Assembly: GCF_030161375.1 (NCBI RefSeq)
Contig: NZ_BSSQ01000001.1
Coordinates: forward strand, 372,001-436,000
From: Paenibacillus glycanilyticus
GTDB taxonomy: Bacteria; Bacillota; Bacilli; Paenibacillales; Paenibacillaceae
Direction of reading: 5' to 3'
Length of the DNA stretch: 64,000 nt
Shown here: positions 1 to 8,471 of the stretch, piece by piece
Layout: each line of letters opens with the position of its first letter
Numbering within the stretch: position 1 is the first letter of the stretch
Made by a program: the position numbers and the translations under genes
Notes under the pieces: generated by a model
Database searches by the model: none
What the model was told of the DNA's origin: nothing
The model's input: the letters and a program-made list of their open reading frames with translations, nothing else

Positions 1-585
1 GTAAGTTGGGGAGTTATGGTCAAAGTAGTTGTTTTGGTACATGTCTTGCGCTTTTGCAGTCGCAACTTTAGTCAACAATGCGTCGCTTGTCAAACCTTTC
101 AGACCAGCTTTCGCACGCTCTTGGTTCACAAGCGTTACAACTTGGGATGCAAATTCGCTTTGCGATACTGTTCCGCTACCAGTGTTGCCTGTGTTACCAG
201 TGTTACCGCTGTTACCTGTGTTGCCGCTGTTACCAGTACCCGTGCTTGGGTTTGTTGGCTTCGTTGGTGTTGTAGGCTTTGTTGGTGTAGTTGGTTTCGT
301 TGGTGTTGTTGGTTTCGTTGGTGTTGTTGTGTTGCCTGTACCCGTGCTTGGTTTTGTAATTTCCGTTGGCAATTGAATGGTAATGCCACCGAAAGTAATC
401 TTGCTCAGGTCGATACCGTATTGCTTGGCAATCTCGTTGATTTGTTCAACCGATACTGTATTTAATGTTGTGGAGTAAGTCTTCACAGCTGGTGCTGCAC
501 CTGCAGTTGGAGTCGTTACACCTACACTGATCAAAGCTGCTGCTGCCAAGCTAGCGACACCTACTCGTAATGTTTGCATCTTCAT
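1..585 (-). CDS. Secreted CAP-domain (YkwD/SCP-like) protein, C-terminus cut by window edge
   Basis: The reading frame is open from ATG at 585 to base 1, giving 195 codons with the C-terminus outside the window. A good AGGAGG site lies at 593-599. Residues 1-30 form a signal peptide (MKMQTLRVGVASLAAAAL start, Ala-rich cleavage region). A short helical segment follows, then a low-complexity linker with several PTKPTT units flanked by GN(T/S)G repeats. The CAP domain then begins with SEFASQVVTLVNQERAKAGL and reads toward NNYFDHNSP, which is typical of this superfamily. CAP proteins of spore formers are usually secreted and often associated with the cell wall or spore; their biochemical activity is mostly unknown. 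The fold is well supported and the role is not. An alternative start is the second Met at 579. Confidence 0.85.
   Translation of the reverse strand, partial: MKMQTLRVGVASLAAAALISVGVTTPTAGAAPAVKTYSTTLNTVSVEQINEIAKQYGIDLSKITFGGITIQLPTEITKPSTGTGNTTTPTKPTTPTKPTTPTKPTTPTKPTNPSTGTGNSGNTGNSGNTGNTGNTGSGTVSQSEFASQVVTLVNQERAKAGLKGLTSDALLTKVATAKAQDMYQNNYFDHNSPTY
182..340 (-). repeat. Low-complexity repeats coding for GN(T/S) and PTKPTT linker
   Basis: Short in-frame tandem repeats inside the CAP-protein gene. One block (about 182-237) encodes Gly-Asn-Thr/Ser triplets. A second (about 250-335) encodes Thr-Pro-Thr-Lys-Pro units of 15 bases. The linker probably spans or contacts the cell wall. Such repeats can change copy number by slippage. 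Confidence 0.8.
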
Positions 586-959
586 GAAATCATCCTCCTA
601 GATAAGTTTTATATGGGATAAAAGCTGTTGTCTCGTTATTCACTTGCCCTCCGACGCCACTTATCGTAACATGTGTTTCTAACTTGTTTCATGGCACAAA
701 AACTGGGAAAAGCCCAGCATTTCCTGTATATATAGGCGTTTGAAGCCGTTTATGAGAATGTGCTCACTTTTCGAAAACAGCTCAAAATCAGGCGCCCGTT
801 GGTTGTCCGAAACAATAGTCAGAATATTTAAATTCAAATCGCATTAAATATTAGAATCCTTTAAGAAAGCGATTTCAAATGATCGCAAAACAAAGAAAAA
901 CTCCTCGAAAAAACACGCCGATTGGCGGTCTCCCGAGGAGTTTCTTCTATTAATAGCGA
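586..959. other. Intergenic region, no gene seen
   Basis: This stretch separates the CAP gene from the dehydrogenase gene; both lie on the minus strand. It must hold the CAP-gene promoter and leader. The leader on the minus strand has a small hairpin around 714-728 (CTGGGCTTTTCCCAG). I checked for c-di-AMP and c-di-GMP riboswitch signatures and did not find them. The terminator of the dehydrogenase gene is listed separately. Confidence 0.6.
898..943 (-). terminator. Intrinsic terminator after the Gfo/Idh gene
   Basis: A ten-base stem (AAACTCCTCG at 898-907 with its complement at 934-943) encloses an inner hairpin CGCC/GGCG. On the minus strand it is followed by an uneven T stretch. It lies directly after the stop at 960. 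Confidence 0.75.
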
Positions 960-1979
960 TTAGTTCACTTTGATGAATTGACCTGTAGCTTGCGATTCAA
1001 ATGCGCTAAGAATCACTTGCAGCGATTTGCGGCCTTCTTCACCTGGAATAGCAGGAACCGTATCGTTTACGATCGAATCAATGAAAGCATCAACTACACC
1101 GCTGGACAATTGTTTGGTGTTTGTCGAGATTTCGCCAACTCTGTGTTTCTCTACAGAACCGTCGCGCAGTTCCACGATAACTTGGTCTTCCGGATGCGTG
1201 CCGATTTTCATAACGCCTTTTTCGCACCACAGAACCGTGCTGTTGTCTTCGCCTTTGTAATACGTCCAGCTTGCAACCAGGGAACCGATCGCACCGCTTT
1301 GCATGCGTACAACTACGTTAGCGTTGTCGTCTACATCGCCGGCTTTGTCAATCGTGCCGATGAATGCAGCTACTTCAGATACTTCATCATTAAGCAGGTA
1401 GCGGATCAAGTCGGATTTGTGCACGCCGAGATCGCCCATTGCGCCCATGATAGCTTCAGGCTTACGGAAGAACCAGCTTCCAGCACCGTCAACGCTCCAG
1501 CCGTCCGGACCAGGATGGCCAAACGATGTGCGGAAAGTCAGAACGCGGCCAAGTACGCCGGATTCGAGAATTTGTTTCGCTTTAACATGCGGAGGCATCA
1601 GACGTTGGTTGTGGCCAACCATCAGCTTCACGCCGTTTTTAGCCGCCGCTTCGATCATTGCTGCCGCTTCTTCGTCCGTAACGGCCATTGGTTTCTCAAC
1701 GAGAACATGCGCGCCAGCGTTAGCTGCTGCAATCGCCATCGGTGCATGCAGGTAGTTAGGCGTACATACGCTTACTGCGTCCGGTTTTACTTCGGCCAGC
1801 ATAGTCTCGTAGTCCGCGAAAGCTTTGCCGCCGTGTTTCGCCGCGTATTCCTCTGCGCGCTCGATAACCGGATCAACAAAAGCTACAAACTCAACATTCT
1901 CATTGCTTGCATATTCGGGAATGTGACGATGTTTGGAGATGGAACCGCAACCGATTACTGCAACTTTAACCTTGCTCAT
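960..1979 (-). CDS. Gfo/Idh/MocA family NAD(P)-dependent sugar dehydrogenase
   Basis: A 339-residue protein of the usual family length. The N-terminal Rossmann motif IGCGSISKHRH (residues 8-18) binds NAD(P), and the EKPMAV motif near residue 95 carries the conserved lysine of the family. The C-terminal half is the alpha/beta substrate domain. Family members oxidise or epimerise sugars and inositols; the substrate cannot be read from the sequence. The ATG at 1979 follows AGGGGAA. The gene lies 32 bases after a sugar isomerase gene (2012-2782), so the two are probably one operon for a carbohydrate pathway. A long open frame on the opposite strand is a shadow. Confidence 0.9.
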   Translation of the reverse strand: MSKVKVAVIGCGSISKHRHIPEYASNENVEFVAFVDPVIERAEEYAAKHGGKAFADYETMLAEVKPDAVSVCTPNYLHAPMAIAAANAGAHVLVEKPMAVTDEEAAAMIEAAAKNGVKLMVGHNQRLMPPHVKAKQILESGVLGRVLTFRTSFGHPGPDGWSVDGAGSWFFRKPEAIMGAMGDLGVHKSDLIRYLLNDEVSEVAAFIGTIDKAGDVDDNANVVVRMQSGAIGSLVASWTYYKGEDNSTVLWCEKGVMKIGTHPEDQVIVELRDGSVEKHRVGEISTNTKQLSSGVVDAFIDSIVNDTVPAIPGEEGRKSLQVILSAFESQATGQFIKVN

Positions 1980-2011
1980 GATTTTCCCCTGCCTCTTCTA
2001 TGATCAAAAAA

Positions 2012-2782
2012 TTATTGGTTCAAATAATTAGCTTTCAGCCAGTTGATGCTTTCTTCAACCGATTGAATCGGCGGATTTGCACAACGGTCCTGCTCTACGA
2101 TCAGCCATTTGACGTCGGCTTGCTCGGATTGTTTGATAAGCGGAATCAAGTCGAGATCGCCGCGACCAAGCTCAACCGTGTCGATTTCTGCTTTTTCGTT
2201 GTTTTTAACGAAGTCTTTCAAGTGAACAAGCGGCAGTCTGCCGGCATATTTCGAAATATATTCAAGCGTGTCGCGGCCAGCATATTGAACCCAACCGAGG
2301 TCCATCTCCACTTGCAGCAGATCAGCGCCAATTGTCGCGTAAAGCTTGTCAAATACGATTTCGCCGTCGATTTCAACTTCGAATTCGAATTCATGGTTAT
2401 GGTAGCAGAATACAATGCCTGCTTCTTGGAATCGCTTACCGAACTCCGCGAAGTTTACAAGGTGCTTTCTCCATGCTTCTGTATCGCGAGCTTCAACAGG
2501 GAGCCACGGGCAGATTGCGTATTTCGCTCCGATTGTTGTCAAATAAGCAATTTCCTCTTCGATCTTTGTTTCAAGATTTGTAAGAGGCACGTGGCTGCCG
2601 ATTGCAACCAGACCCAGTTCGTCTAGCAGCGCTTTCATTTGTTCGGCTGGAATATCTCCGTAGCCGGCGAATTCAACGCCTTCATAGCCCATCGCCGCAA
2701 CTTTGCGCAATGTACCTTCAAAATCTTGAGCTGTTTCCTCACGAAGTGTATACAACTGTAAACCGATACCCGGACGTGTCAC
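2012..2782 (-). CDS. Sugar phosphate isomerase/epimerase, xylose isomerase-like TIM barrel
   Basis: A 256-residue single-domain TIM barrel. It starts MTRPGIGLQLYTLREE and holds GYEGVEFAGYGD, a CYHNHEFEFE stretch and VEMDLGWVQYAGRD, which carry the usual Glu/His/Asp metal ligands of this family (related to inosose isomerase and hydroxypyruvate isomerase). It is upstream of, and co-directional with, the Gfo/Idh dehydrogenase, a common pairing for degradation of inositols and other sugars. The substrate is unknown. The gene is probably first in the operon, with its promoter in the AT-rich gap above 2783. Confidence 0.88.
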   Translation of the reverse strand: MTRPGIGLQLYTLREETAQDFEGTLRKVAAMGYEGVEFAGYGDIPAEQMKALLDELGLVAIGSHVPLTNLETKIEEEIAYLTTIGAKYAICPWLPVEARDTEAWRKHLVNFAEFGKRFQEAGIVFCYHNHEFEFEVEIDGEIVFDKLYATIGADLLQVEMDLGWVQYAGRDTLEYISKYAGRLPLVHLKDFVKNNEKAEIDTVELGRGDLDLIPLIKQSEQADVKWLIVEQDRCANPPIQSVEESINWLKANYLNQ

Positions 2783-3096
2783 CTGTCAAGCACTCCTTTA
2801 TCATTCAATTCATTGTGGCTGTTTATTAGTGTTTACGCTTCTCATTATACGGGTAGTAGGAAATAAAAAAACAGTTGTCTTATTACTCTTTTTTTATGCG
2901 ATTTTGTCATTTCTTGCGTTTGCCCTTTATTTGTAAAGAAATCATAACCATTTTTTAAGATTATCTTAATCTTTGTAGCTTACAATGGGGTCAGAAAGCA
3001 AGTTATATGTACGAAATCATATGAAACGAAACTTTCTGCTTGTTTGTTTCGTATATGATATATCAAAGTCTATTAATGGAATGGAGGCATTCCCCT
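2783..3096. other. Divergent intergenic region with palindrome and structured leader
   Basis: This AT-rich gap separates the isomerase operon (minus) from a small plus-strand gene. It holds a palindrome at 2957-2973 (AAGATTA, spacer TCT, TAATCTT), suggestive of an operator. The leader of the small gene can form a hairpin pairing CAGAAAG (about 2992) with CTTTCTG (about 3031). No gene was found. Confidence 0.45.
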
Positions 3097-3324
3097 ATGA
3101 AAACCATGATCCTGTTTAATAACCGTACAATTCCCGTTTACTTAGCTGATACGAATAAAAAATCGATCGAGAAATTATCTGATGTGCTTAACCGCAAGCT
3201 TACAACGGGTAAAAATGCCTTGAAAAATTGCATCAAGTCATTGATCAGCGTTGAAATTAACGGCAGCGAAGCAACTTTGCATTCGCTATACGAGAAAGAC
3301 ACTCTAACGATCTCACTCTACTAA
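3097..3324 (+). CDS. Small hypothetical protein (75 aa)
   Basis: The frame from ATG at 3097 gives MKTMILFNNRTIPVYLADTN and ends LHSLYEKDTLTISLY. GGAGG lies nine bases upstream, which decides this start over the in-frame Met at 3040. The protein is soluble, mixed alpha/beta in character and rich in Lys/Asn, with no signal peptide, membrane segment or recognisable catalytic motif. A strong terminator follows at once, so it is probably a single-gene unit. It has its own structured leader and a palindrome upstream, so it may be specifically regulated. Function unknown. Confidence 0.65.
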   Translation: MKTMILFNNRTIPVYLADTNKKSIEKLSDVLNRKLTTGKNALKNCIKSLISVEINGSEATLHSLYEKDTLTISLY

Positions 3325-3346
3325 TCGATATAATAGCAATAAAATA

Positions 3347-3379
3347 AAGCCAACTGCATCCCGAGGATGCAGTTGGCTT
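3347..3379. terminator. Bidirectional intrinsic terminator
   Basis: A perfect 14-base stem (3347-3360 with 3366-3379) has a five-base loop and A/T runs on both sides. It sits between converging genes ending at 3324 (+) and 3385 (-). Confidence 0.9.
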
Positions 3380-3384
3380 CTTTA

Positions 3385-4080
3385 TTAGTTCGTCGTTGTC
3401 TGCTGATCGGCCGGTTGTTGACCGTCTGCCGCTCCGCCGCCGTTCTGGAATTGTCCGCCGCGGCCGCCACCGCCACCGCCGAAACCTCCGCCGCCAAATC
3501 CGCCTAAACGGATAGACTCCGCTTCCTGCGTATCGTCCTTCAGCTGTACGGTAATAATATCATCAGCCTTCAAATCGGCTAGCGTCTTGTCAGTTTCGGT
3601 CATCTTGCCGTCGGCAAAAGTAGCGGATACAATCTTGGTAGCATCGGTTACCGTAATGTCCATCGTCTCGTCGGAGAACATATTCTCCATGTTGCGTTGG
3701 CGCTGGCCGCCGCCATTTTGACCATCGCCGGCTTGAGGAGCCGTTCCGTTATCGCCTTGGGGAGGATCGCCCGAAGGAGGATTTCCATTAGGAGCATCGC
3801 CTTGCGGAGCATCCCCAGAAGGTCTGCCTTGGCCGTCTCCCTCCGGTCTTTGGAAAGACGATTTATAAATCGTAATCGTCTGACCATTAATCGATTTGAT
3901 TTTGCCGATCGTCCCCATCATCGCTCTGCCCTGGAACCCTTGCTGCCCCTGATTTTGTTGACCGGCTTGTCCACTCGTCTGATTTGCGGTTGTTCCCGTA
4001 TCCTCGGATTTGGACCCGCAGCCCGCCAATGCAACCGAGATTGCTACAGCGCTTAATACGATTTTCCAGTTGTTCATCAT
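3385..4080 (-). CDS. Lipoprotein with Pro/Gly/Asp-rich repeats and Gly-rich tail
   Basis: From ATG at 4080 (AGGGGA six bases upstream; 4077 is also possible) the product is 231 residues. It has a lipoprotein signal ending in the lipobox VALAGC, so it should be anchored to the outer face of the membrane. A Gln/Gly-rich segment follows, then a small beta-like stretch MGTIGKIKSINGQTITIY. Next comes a tract of SGD/PQGD/NPP repeats, a second beta-like region (DETMDITVTDATKIVSA) and a Gly-rich tail (GGFGGGGGGRGG). The paired beta stretches resemble small OB-like domains of secreted proteins, but I cannot name the family. Role unknown. Confidence 0.75.
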   Translation of the reverse strand: MMNNWKIVLSAVAISVALAGCGSKSEDTGTTANQTSGQAGQQNQGQQGFQGRAMMGTIGKIKSINGQTITIYKSSFQRPEGDGQGRPSGDAPQGDAPNGNPPSGDPPQGDNGTAPQAGDGQNGGGQRQRNMENMFSDETMDITVTDATKIVSATFADGKMTETDKTLADLKADDIITVQLKDDTQEAESIRLGGFGGGGFGGGGGGRGGQFQNGGGAADGQQPADQQTTTN

Positions 4081-4142
4081 TCGCATTCCCCTTTTTGGCC
4101 TTTTGCATGCATTGTAACAGACCAATATGAACGAGAAATGAA

Positions 4143-6641
4143 CTAGATGAACAGATTAATGCCCGACTGGTCAGCTTGGCCCAAATAATATCCAACGCCG
4201 GCGATTTTGACACCATCGATTAACTCTTCTTGCTTGATCCCCATTAAGTCCATCGACATTTGGCAGGCTACGACCTCAACACCTTGCGCGATAGCCGTCT
4301 CAATTAGTTCTTCCAGCGAAGAAACGTTGTTGCTCTTCATAACGCCCCGGATCATTTTGGTTCCCATGCCCATCATGTTCATCCTGGACAAGCCAAGCTT
4401 GCGGCTGCCGCGTGGCATCATCATGCCGAACATTCGTCCGACCAACGATTTGGACACTTCGATCTTCTCCGGCCTGCGAATGACGTTAAGACCCCAGAAC
4501 GTAAAGAACATTGTTACTTTTTTGCCGCTTGAAGCTGCTCCATTGGCAATAATAAAGGATGCAATGGCCTTGTCGAGATCTCCGCTAAACACGATCATCG
4601 TGCTGTTATCCGGGGTTTGACGGTTGACTTCAGACGGGATGCCGGCTGTTGCTGCGCCTTTCCGGACGTAGGCTTCAATCGTGCCGTCCTTAAGTTTCGT
4701 CAACTTCTCCACCCGGTTATGCGTCATGCCTGCCCAAGCTTTAATGTCTTCATAAAAGCCGGGATCCGTCGCGGTAACTTGCAACACATCCTCTGCTTTT
4801 AAAGTGTCCATCTGTTGCTTCACCTGAATAAGCGGACCTGGGCAGCATAAACCGCAGGCGTCGAGCGTAGCGTCGGCTTGCAGCACGGCTTCCGTTGGCG
4901 CTGCCGAGGCAGCGACTTCCTGTTTGCTTGTCGCAATAGCCCGGAAACGCGCAGATTCAACAGGGGTTTGAAGTTTCTCGTTGCGATCCGGCTTGTATAG
5001 CGTCAGCATGTACGTTTTGTAGCCGCCGGTCAAGTTTCTAACTTTAAAGCCGTTTTGCCTCAAAATACGCGAAGCCGTGTAACCGCGAAGGCCAACCTGG
5101 CAATACACCCAGATCTCCTTATTGCGGTCCAGCTCGCCTAGACGGCTTCGCAGCTCGTCGACCGGAATTAGCATAGAGCCGGGGATATGCCCGTTATTAT
5201 GCTCCATCTCGGATCTCACATCAACGAGGAGGGTACCTTCTTGATCGCGTGAAGAGAGCTGCTCCGCAACAAATACATCCGTAAGCCCGGACAAAATATT
5301 TTCTGCCGTATAACCTGCCATGTTCACCGGATCTTTCGCCGAGGAGAATGGAGGGGCGTAAGCCAATTCAAGCTCCGTCAAGTCGGTAACCGATCCCCTT
5401 AGCCTCATCACCGTTGCAATCGTATCAATCCGTTTGTCTACGCCATCGCGTCCAACCGCTTGTGCGCCGAGAATTCGGCCTTCTTCATTAAAGAGCAGCT
5501 TCAGCGACATTGGTACCGCGCCTGGATAATAGCCGGCATGCGAGTTTGGATGCACATAAGTGACATGATAAGGGATCCCCTTGGCCCGAAGCGTCTTCTC
5601 ATTGCTGCCGGTTGCCGCACCCGTTAAGCCAACGACTTTTATAATCGAAGTGCCTTGCGTGCCTTTGAAGGTTGTCGGTAGGCCAGCGACATTATCAGCT
5701 GCGATCCGCCCTTGCTTATTAGCCGGACCCGCAAGCGGAATCGCGGTTTGCTTGCCACTGACGAAATCCGTCACTTCAATGGCATCGCCTACCGCGTAAA
5801 TGTCAGGGAAGTTGGTTTGCATGTGCTCATTCACCACAATATGTCCACGCGAACCAAAGGCTAGGCCGCTTCCCTGTAAGAAAGCGGTATCCGGCGTTAC
5901 GCCAATGGCGGATATAACAAGTTCCGTAAGCAGTACACGGCCGGAAGCCAGATGGACCTCTACTTGGTTAGGACCCGCTTCAGCAAACGATTGAACCTTT
6001 TCGTTAAATAACAGCTGTACCCCGTTATCCTCCAGTTCCTTCGCCATAATCCCGGCCATCTCCGGATCAAACGGGGATAGAATCTGATTGCCGGCTTGGA
6101 CAAGCGTCACGTTCAGACCTAGTTCCTTCAGGTTTTCCGCCATTTCAATACCGATAAACCCGCCGCCAATGACAACCGCCGAACGCGTATCAGCCTCGGT
6201 TACTTTCGCCTTAATGCGGTCCGTATCCGCCAGGTTGCGAAGGGAAACAATAGAGGGTAGATCAGCGCCGGGCACATCCGGTAGAATCGGCTTTGCTCCC
6301 GGCGACAAGATCATTTGATCGTAACTTTCTTCATATTGCTCGCCGGATGCCAGATTGCGAACCGTTACGGTCTTGGCAGCCGGGTTAATCGACGTTACTT
6401 CGCTTTGCGTGCGAATATCGAGGTTGAATCTTCGGAACATCGCTTCTGGCGTTTGAACCAGCAGCTTGCTGCGCTCCTTGATGGAGCCGCCGATATAATA
6501 AGGCAAGCCGCAGTTCGCAAACGAAATATAATCATTCCGTTCGAACATCATAATATGCGCTTGCTCATCCAGTCTTCGCAATCTTGCCGCAGCGGAAGCT
6601 CCGCCCGCAACGCCTCCGACGATAATTATTTTTTTACTCAT
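4143..6641 (-). CDS. Multidomain CoA-disulfide reductase with rhodanese, TusA and DsrE/F domains
   Basis: An 832-residue fusion. Residues 1-445 form an FAD/NAD(P)H pyridine nucleotide-disulfide reductase: VGGVAGG at the FAD site, redox Cys44 in SFANCGLPYYIGG, and NAD motif VVIGGGFIGIE. This is the CoA-disulfide (or CoA-persulfide) reductase type. Residues 455-550 are a rhodanese domain with Cys514 in CQVGLRG. Residues 590-665 are a TusA/SirA domain with DACGLCCPGP. Residues 680-832 are a DsrE/DsrF-like domain with Cys793. Together they suggest persulfide capture, transfer and reduction in the cytoplasm. It follows an ArsR gene by 28 bases and is almost certainly co-transcribed and controlled by it. 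Confidence 0.92.
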   Translation of the reverse strand: MSKKIIIVGGVAGGASAAARLRRLDEQAHIMMFERNDYISFANCGLPYYIGGSIKERSKLLVQTPEAMFRRFNLDIRTQSEVTSINPAAKTVTVRNLASGEQYEESYDQMILSPGAKPILPDVPGADLPSIVSLRNLADTDRIKAKVTEADTRSAVVIGGGFIGIEMAENLKELGLNVTLVQAGNQILSPFDPEMAGIMAKELEDNGVQLLFNEKVQSFAEAGPNQVEVHLASGRVLLTELVISAIGVTPDTAFLQGSGLAFGSRGHIVVNEHMQTNFPDIYAVGDAIEVTDFVSGKQTAIPLAGPANKQGRIAADNVAGLPTTFKGTQGTSIIKVVGLTGAATGSNEKTLRAKGIPYHVTYVHPNSHAGYYPGAVPMSLKLLFNEEGRILGAQAVGRDGVDKRIDTIATVMRLRGSVTDLTELELAYAPPFSSAKDPVNMAGYTAENILSGLTDVFVAEQLSSRDQEGTLLVDVRSEMEHNNGHIPGSMLIPVDELRSRLGELDRNKEIWVYCQVGLRGYTASRILRQNGFKVRNLTGGYKTYMLTLYKPDRNEKLQTPVESARFRAIATSKQEVAASAAPTEAVLQADATLDACGLCCPGPLIQVKQQMDTLKAEDVLQVTATDPGFYEDIKAWAGMTHNRVEKLTKLKDGTIEAYVRKGAATAGIPSEVNRQTPDNSTMIVFSGDLDKAIASFIIANGAASSGKKVTMFFTFWGLNVIRRPEKIEVSKSLVGRMFGMMMPRGSRKLGLSRMNMMGMGTKMIRGVMKSNNVSSLEELIETAIAQGVEVVACQMSMDLMGIKQEELIDGVKIAGVGYYLGQADQSGINLFI

Positions 6642-6669
6642 GTTGCCTGATGCCTCCTGATGGTAAGTT

Positions 6670-6969
6670 CTATTGTTGGATAGGTAGATCTTCGCTGAAC
6701 ATCGCTTGAATTAATTTCGCAATCTTGGGAGACGCGATTGTATAATGAATCTCCAAACCGCTTCGCTCGGCTGCTACAATCCCGGCGCTTCTCAATTTCT
6801 GCAGATGTTGGGAGACGGTTGATTGCGGCAGATCCAGACAGTCCTGCATAAACGAAACATTGCAGCGCCCTTTCTGAAGCAGCCCCTTCACGATACATAA
6901 CCGCACCGGATGCGCCAGCGCTTTGAGCATTTCGGCAGCATCGTCATAAGCTTTAAAGTTGTTGTCCAT
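6670..6969 (-). CDS. ArsR/SmtB family repressor, likely thiol or persulfide responsive
   Basis: A 99-residue winged-helix protein starting MDNNFKAYDD at 6969; AGAGGTG precedes it. The motif DLPQSTVSQHLQKLRSAGIV (about 47-66) is the recognition helix region of ArsR proteins. It has Cys25, Cys36 and Cys44 but lacks the classic arsenic-site CVC motif. Thiol-based sensing is plausible because the next gene is a CoA-disulfide/persulfide-type reductase. A perfect 20-bp palindrome upstream (7000-7019) is its probable autoregulatory operator. The sulfur signal is inferred from context only. Confidence 0.88.
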   Translation of the reverse strand: MDNNFKAYDDAAEMLKALAHPVRLCIVKGLLQKGRCNVSFMQDCLDLPQSTVSQHLQKLRSAGIVAAERSGLEIHYTIASPKIAKLIQAMFSEDLPIQQ

Positions 6970-6999
6970 TGGTACACCTCTTAAGGTCAGTAGATTACA

Positions 7000-7019
7000 A
7001 TATCGTAATATTACGATAT
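7000..7019. promoter_or_regulatory. Perfect 20-bp palindrome, probable ArsR operator
   Basis: ATATCGTAATATTACGATAT is a perfect palindrome 31 bases upstream of the ArsR start. On the minus strand it overlaps a plausible promoter (TTGCTT, 17 bases, TAATAT). Its length and position match ArsR-family operators. Confidence 0.8.
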
Positions 7020-7047
7020 AACGATTATAAAAGCAACCCATCAAAAA

Positions 7048-7068
7048 AAGGACCTTATTCAGGTCCTT
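7048..7068 (-). terminator. Intrinsic terminator after the MFS gene
   Basis: Stem AAGGACC/GGTCCTT with a seven-base loop. On the minus strand it is followed by seven T residues, just after the stop at 7081. Confidence 0.88.
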
Positions 7069-7080
7069 CCTCGTTTAACT

Positions 7081-8313
7081 TTAGCTAGATGCTGATTCTA
7101 TATCCGATACTTTCCGATTGCCTAACAGGAACAAAGCTGTTCCAACCCAGCCGAAGATCGAGGCAATAACAAGCAGCATCGTAAGCGATACGCTGTCCGA
7201 CAAACCGGCGCCTAGCAAAGGTCCTACCGTACCGCGCACCCCAAACAGCATGAGATGGACGCCAAATACAGCCGCTTCCCTGCCGGGAGCTAATCGGGAT
7301 ACAAAAGCTAGAATTCCAATATCCCAGATCGCTTCGCCTACCCCTTGAATGCCATTGCCTACAATAACAGCCGCATAAGTTCCCCATACCCCGTACAACA
7401 TCGGTACAATCGCATAGGCGCTAATGCCGCATAACAGAACATGTTTGATATCAATCCGGTCAATCAAGCGGCCGGCAATCAAATAAGTCAACAAGAGACC
7501 TGCAAAGTAAGAGATGCGGGCAAAACCGATCTGCACATTGCTCAGCTCCAGCACTTGCACCTGAATAATCTGATACAGCGGATTGGACAACATATTGCCA
7601 AATCCGGCAAACGTAGTTGCCGCGAGAAACACGGCAAGCTTGCGATTCCCGGAGACCAGCGACCACTGGTCTTTGAGCGAGAACTTCGCCGCATTGCGGG
7701 ACTGCAAGGGCACAGGCTGCTTCGGCAATCTCAGCGAATTAAACAGAAAGATGGAGGCAACTCCAAATATAGAGGCTGTGATCAGTGGCCCCGATGGGCC
7801 AGCCGAGTCGGCCCAAGAACCAACGATATAGGCAAGAGGAATCATGAGCGCACCGCTTGCTACCCGGACATAACCCATAAGACGCCCTCTTACGTTAGAC
7901 GGATACATCCGCGCAACAAGCGAAGCATAAGCAGGAGCTTGAATCCCCATTAATATTTGAAAGGCCATAGCTGTTACAACGTAAACCGATGGATGAGCGA
8001 ATAATGCCGGGAAAATGATCAATAATCTGCCAATGACGTTTGGTATAATGACAAACGGTTTGGGGTTGCCCGTTTTCTCGATCCAGGCCGCCCAAAACGG
8101 CGAGAACAACAGGCCTACTGCAGGCGCGGCAGACAAAAGCCCAACCTCCAGATTATTAGCCCCCTCCTGAATGGCGAACGGCATAAAAAATTGATTTAAT
8201 ACAACGTTAAAAATACTAAACAATAATGTTGCGCTCAAATCGATCCGCGCATTAAACCAGACTCGAGGCGTCATCTGTATCCCCAGCTTATAAACACTGC
8301 CTTTTGTTTCCAT
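7081..8313 (-). CDS. Major facilitator superfamily transporter
   Basis: A 410-residue membrane protein with about 12 hydrophobic helices. Cytoplasmic-loop motifs match MFS efflux proteins, for example YPSNVRGRLMGYVRV in the 4-5 loop region and GRLIDRIDIKHV after the central loop. ATG at 8313 is preferred over an upstream in-frame GTG at 8337 because AAAGGA sits ten bases before it. Most of this family are proton-driven exporters, but the substrate is unknown. It is a single-gene unit bounded by terminators on both sides. Confidence 0.85.
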   Translation of the reverse strand: METKGSVYKLGIQMTPRVWFNARIDLSATLLFSIFNVVLNQFFMPFAIQEGANNLEVGLLSAAPAVGLLFSPFWAAWIEKTGNPKPFVIIPNVIGRLLIIFPALFAHPSVYVVTAMAFQILMGIQAPAYASLVARMYPSNVRGRLMGYVRVASGALMIPLAYIVGSWADSAGPSGPLITASIFGVASIFLFNSLRLPKQPVPLQSRNAAKFSLKDQWSLVSGNRKLAVFLAATTFAGFGNMLSNPLYQIIQVQVLELSNVQIGFARISYFAGLLLTYLIAGRLIDRIDIKHVLLCGISAYAIVPMLYGVWGTYAAVIVGNGIQGVGEAIWDIGILAFVSRLAPGREAAVFGVHLMLFGVRGTVGPLLGAGLSDSVSLTMLLVIASIFGWVGTALFLLGNRKVSDIESASS

Positions 8314-8430
8314 CCCGCTGCAATCCTTTCGCTCCACTGGCCTATTCTATTTTGTAAGACATACCCATTAGAGCAGAGATTGTCGGAAAGCGCAACAGTC
8401 ATTTTTACGGACTTGGGCGGACATGAAAAA

Positions 8431-8449
8431 TCGGCCCTCATCGGGCCGA
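8431..8449 (-). terminator. Intrinsic terminator after the small membrane protein gene
   Basis: Stem TCGGCCC/GGGCCGA with a five-base loop, then a T run on the minus strand, just after the stop at 8472. Confidence 0.85.
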
Positions 8450-8471
8450 AATCCTGTTCTTGCATGAAGAA

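Noticed and set aside
182..340. CRISPR-like short repeats near the left edge
   Set aside because: The units are in-frame codons for Thr-Pro-Lys and Gly-Asn linkers with no spacers.
586..959. Possible c-di-AMP or c-di-GMP riboswitch before the CAP gene
   Set aside because: Conserved core sequences of those riboswitches were not found; only a small local hairpin is present.
978..2003. Long open frame opposite the Gfo/Idh gene
   Set aside because: It is the antisense shadow of a well-supported dehydrogenase, with no ribosome site or protein-like features.
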